NCBI RefSeq assembly: GCF_019966575.1 | Contig: NZ_JAINFK010000008.1 | Location: forward strand, 61,765 to 125,764 | Direction: 5' to 3' | Source: Oricola cellulosilytica | GTDB taxonomy: Bacteria > Pseudomonadota > Alphaproteobacteria > Rhizobiales > Rhizobiaceae | Length of the DNA: 64,000 nucleotides | Shown here: positions 62,423-64,000 of the stretch, in pieces | Numbering within the stretch: the stretch's first letter is position 1 | How the letters are laid out: every line of letters starts with the position of its first letter | Notes under the pieces: generated by a model | What the model saw: only the letters and a program-made list of their open reading frames with translations | The model's database searches: none | What the model was told of the DNA's origin: nothing | Translations under genes and position numbers: made by a program

Positions 62423-62437
62423 TTAATGACGCGTTAA
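62423..62437. promoter_or_regulatory. Second perfect CtrA box in the rcdA-DUF1192 gap
   Basis: TTAA-TGACGCG-TTAA matches the CtrA core consensus and is embedded in a larger perfect dyad GCTTAA-N7-TTAAGC. It lies 43 bases after the DUF1192 stop and just upstream of the putative small RNA, at the distance expected for a CtrA site overlapping its -35 region. Confidence 0.68.
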
Positions 62438-62480
62438 GCCCTCGTTCCGAAATGCAACAATTTCGTCCGACCACCGAAAC

Positions 62481-62663
62481 TCACGCCTTGAAGAAAGCCT
62501 CCGCTGCGTTGCGGCTTGCCGATTTTCGCTCGATTTCGCGCTCGAGCCGGGCAATGTCGGCCCTCAGGATGTCGATCGTCTCCTGCAATTCCTCCGCCGA
62601 CATGAGCGAGGCATCCTGCCCGATGCGGTAAACGGGCTTTTCGACCGGAAGGTCTTCGTCCAT
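62481..62663 (-). CDS. DUF1192 protein
   Basis: The 60-residue protein is a DUF1192 member, with the C-terminal helix ETIDILRADIARLEREIERK after an acidic N-terminus (MDEDLPVEKPVYRIG). The family is an alphaproteobacterial small protein of unknown function, usually next to rcdA or the quinone oxidoreductase. The ATG at 62663 has GGAGG 6 bases upstream. It is divergent from the gene at 62747. Confidence 0.88.
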   Translation of the reverse strand: MDEDLPVEKPVYRIGQDASLMSAEELQETIDILRADIARLEREIERKSASRNAAEAFFKA

Positions 62664-62746
62664 CGTGGCCTCCTGCTTGCCGCGCCATGGTCGCAATCCT
62701 ACAGTTCGCCCGCGGACAAGAAAAGTCGAACCGGGCAGGATCACGC

Positions 62747-63736
62747 ATGAGCAAGATGCAGGCAGTCGAAATCAGCGAACCCGGCGGGCCGCGCGTCCTG
62801 CAACTGACCGAACGCGACAGGCCCGCGCCGGGCGAGGGCGAGATTCTCGTCAAGGTGAAGTGTGCGGGGGTCAACCGGCCGGACGTGTTGCAACGGACCG
62901 GAAACTATCCGCCGCCTTCGGGTGCGTCCGACATCCCCGGTCTCGAAGTGTCGGGGACGGTTGAGGGGACGGGCGGCGGCGCGACGCGATTTGCCGAAGG
63001 CGACGCGGTTTGCGCGCTGGTGCCGGGGGGCGGGTATGCCGAATATGTCTGCGTTCACGAGAGCAACGCGCTGCCGATCCCTACCGGGTTCACCTTCGCG
63101 GAAGCCGCTGCAATTCCGGAAACCTACTTCACCGTCTGGCACAACGTCTTCCAGCGCGGGGGGCTCAAGCCGGGAGAAAGCCTGCTCGTCCATGGCGGCA
63201 CGTCGGGAATCGGCACCACCGCGATCCAGCTCGCGAAGGCGTTCGGTGCGAAGGTCATCGCCACCGCCGGCAGCGCCGCGAAATGCGCGGCTTGCGGAAG
63301 ACTCGGCGCCGACCGGGTGGTCAATTACCGCGAGGAGGATTTTGTCGAAGCGGCGCGCGAGGCGACCGACGGCGAGGGCGTGAACGTGATTCTGGATATG
63401 GTCGGAGGCGACTACATCACGCGCAATTACGCTGCGGCCGCAATCGAGGGCCGCGTCGTGCAGATCGCCTTTCTGCACGGACGAACCGCGGAGGCGGATT
63501 TCTCGCAACTGATGGTAAAGCGGCTCGTGCACACCGGGTCGACGTTGCGCGCCCGGCCGGTCGAATTCAAGGCCGGCCTCGCCGCTGAACTGCAGGAGAA
63601 GGTCTGGCCGCTGCTTGCCGACCGGAAGGTTCAGCCGGTGATGGACATGCTCTATCCGCTGCACGAGGCTTGGCGCGCACATGAGCGCATGGAGCAGGGC
63701 GACCATATCGGTAAGATCGTGCTCGACCTGGGTTGA
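62747..63736 (+). CDS. Zinc-independent NAD(P)H:quinone oxidoreductase (MDR family)
   Basis: The 329-residue protein is a medium-chain dehydrogenase/reductase of the quinone oxidoreductase (QOR/PIG3-like) type. It has an N-terminal GroES-like domain (VKCAGVNRPDVLQRTGNYPP) and a Rossmann domain with HGGTSGIGTTAIQLAKAF and the later VILDMVGGDYI. The zinc ligands of alcohol dehydrogenases are absent. It reduces quinones or enals with NADPH. The ATG at 62747 has AGGA 7 bases upstream; ATG 62756 is the alternative. Confidence 0.93.
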   Translation: MSKMQAVEISEPGGPRVLQLTERDRPAPGEGEILVKVKCAGVNRPDVLQRTGNYPPPSGASDIPGLEVSGTVEGTGGGATRFAEGDAVCALVPGGGYAEYVCVHESNALPIPTGFTFAEAAAIPETYFTVWHNVFQRGGLKPGESLLVHGGTSGIGTTAIQLAKAFGAKVIATAGSAAKCAACGRLGADRVVNYREEDFVEAAREATDGEGVNVILDMVGGDYITRNYAAAAIEGRVVQIAFLHGRTAEADFSQLMVKRLVHTGSTLRARPVEFKAGLAAELQEKVWPLLADRKVQPVMDMLYPLHEAWRAHERMEQGDHIGKIVLDLG

Positions 63737-64000
63737 CCGAAAGCAAAAGTCGGCCCCGGAGCAACGCCCTGATCCCTCGCTTGGTCAATTTGACTTGGAG
63801 GAATTCGCGGCGGGTGTTCAACGTGTCAGAGAGAAGGGAGACGGAGCCTCAAGGGCGTGGAAGAGCCAAAACGTGGATAAGTTTTTTGCCCGGTTCTCGC
63901 TAACCCGTTGCCCTGACTGGTTGTTATATTTTTTCCGCCAAAAACTTATCAACACCTCCCGAGCTTGGCGCATACTGTTCCCGTCTCTCGCAGGAAGCCT
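63737..64000. other. Right-edge intergenic region with DnaA-box-like sites
   Basis: The last 264 bases hold no gene I can support. The final 130 are unusually AT-rich for this window (GTTATATTTTTTCCGCC around 63923-63939). They contain two sites one mismatch from the DnaA box TTATCCACA: CGTGGATAA at 63872-63880 (reverse orientation) and TTATCAACA at 63946-63954. The region may be the promoter of a gene beyond the edge. Confidence 0.45.

Noticed and set aside
1..64000. CRISPR array, insertion sequence or prophage
   Set aside because: No series of regularly spaced repeats, no transposase or integrase, no phage structural genes. The duplications seen (DUF2282, DUF465, FGase and IMPase families) are gene paralogues.

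Overview
The window looks like a piece of chromosome from an alphaproteobacterium of the order Hyphomicrobiales (Rhizobiales). The evidence is a set of lineage-typical genes: the ClpXP adaptors CpdR and RcdA, the nucleoid protein GapR, a Brucella-type Omp10 lipoprotein, homospermidine synthase, cysteine-free ribosomal proteins L36 and L31, several rhizobial DUF families (DUF1036, DUF1192, DUF1244, DUF1465, DUF2312, DUF882) and perfect CtrA-type boxes. GC content is high throughout. I saw no insertion sequence, prophage or CRISPR array. The genus cannot be fixed from the sequence alone.

Layout. 1-10490 is a metabolic island. It holds the end of a sarcosine oxidase operon (soxA', soxG), a MaoC-type hydratase, a divergent RpiR regulator, and then one long co-directional operon: an N-formylglutamate amidohydrolase-like enzyme, a three-part TRAP transporter, a glutamine-synthetase-like ligase, an aldehyde dehydrogenase and an iron-dependent alcohol dehydrogenase. 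Together these read as uptake, gamma-glutamylation, two-step oxidation and amide hydrolysis of an amino-alcohol-like substrate. 10590-15150 holds a small membrane protein, tRNA-Val(GAC), cpdR, a second formylglutamate amidohydrolase, hisN and a lysophospholipase-like hydrolase. 15423-19098 has a small heat-shock gene behind a candidate RpoH promoter and ROSE-like RNA thermometer, then (minus strand) a complete bufferin-type RiPP operon: two DUF2282 precursors, a DUF692 (MNIO) enzyme, a DUF2063 partner and DoxX.

19210-29407 carries threonine aldolase, glutamate synthase gltB and gltD with two small genes inserted between them, gapR and a KefB-type antiporter. 29414-41444 holds a DUF882 peptidase, a sigma-54 response regulator, oligoendopeptidase F, a DUF3445 protein, homospermidine synthase, an Omp10-like lipoprotein, a 5'-nucleotidase fused to LysM, and ferrochelatase. 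41460-53800 carries kdsD, a beta-barrel protein, a lytic transglycosylase, a DUF459 protein, pyruvate kinase, a TPR protein, rpmJ, purE-purK, two DUF465 genes, an ArsR-type regulator and a TauE/SafE exporter. 53938-63736 holds a ThiE-like protein, a Sel1 protein, efp, an inositol monophosphatase, a MotA-like plus OmpA/MotB-like pair, an ABC exporter, rpmE, rcdA, a DUF1192 gene and a quinone oxidoreductase.

The most interesting signals are four. (a) The gap upstream of rcdA has two perfect TTAA-N7-TTAA CtrA boxes and what looks like a roughly 100-nt small RNA with its own terminator. (b) The bufferin operon has duplicated precursors separated by a nested RNA structure. (c) The gamma-glutamyl-type catabolic operon sits next to sarcosine oxidase. 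(d) The heat-shock leader looks like a thermometer. All functional statements rest on recognising families and motifs by eye; no alignment or search was run.
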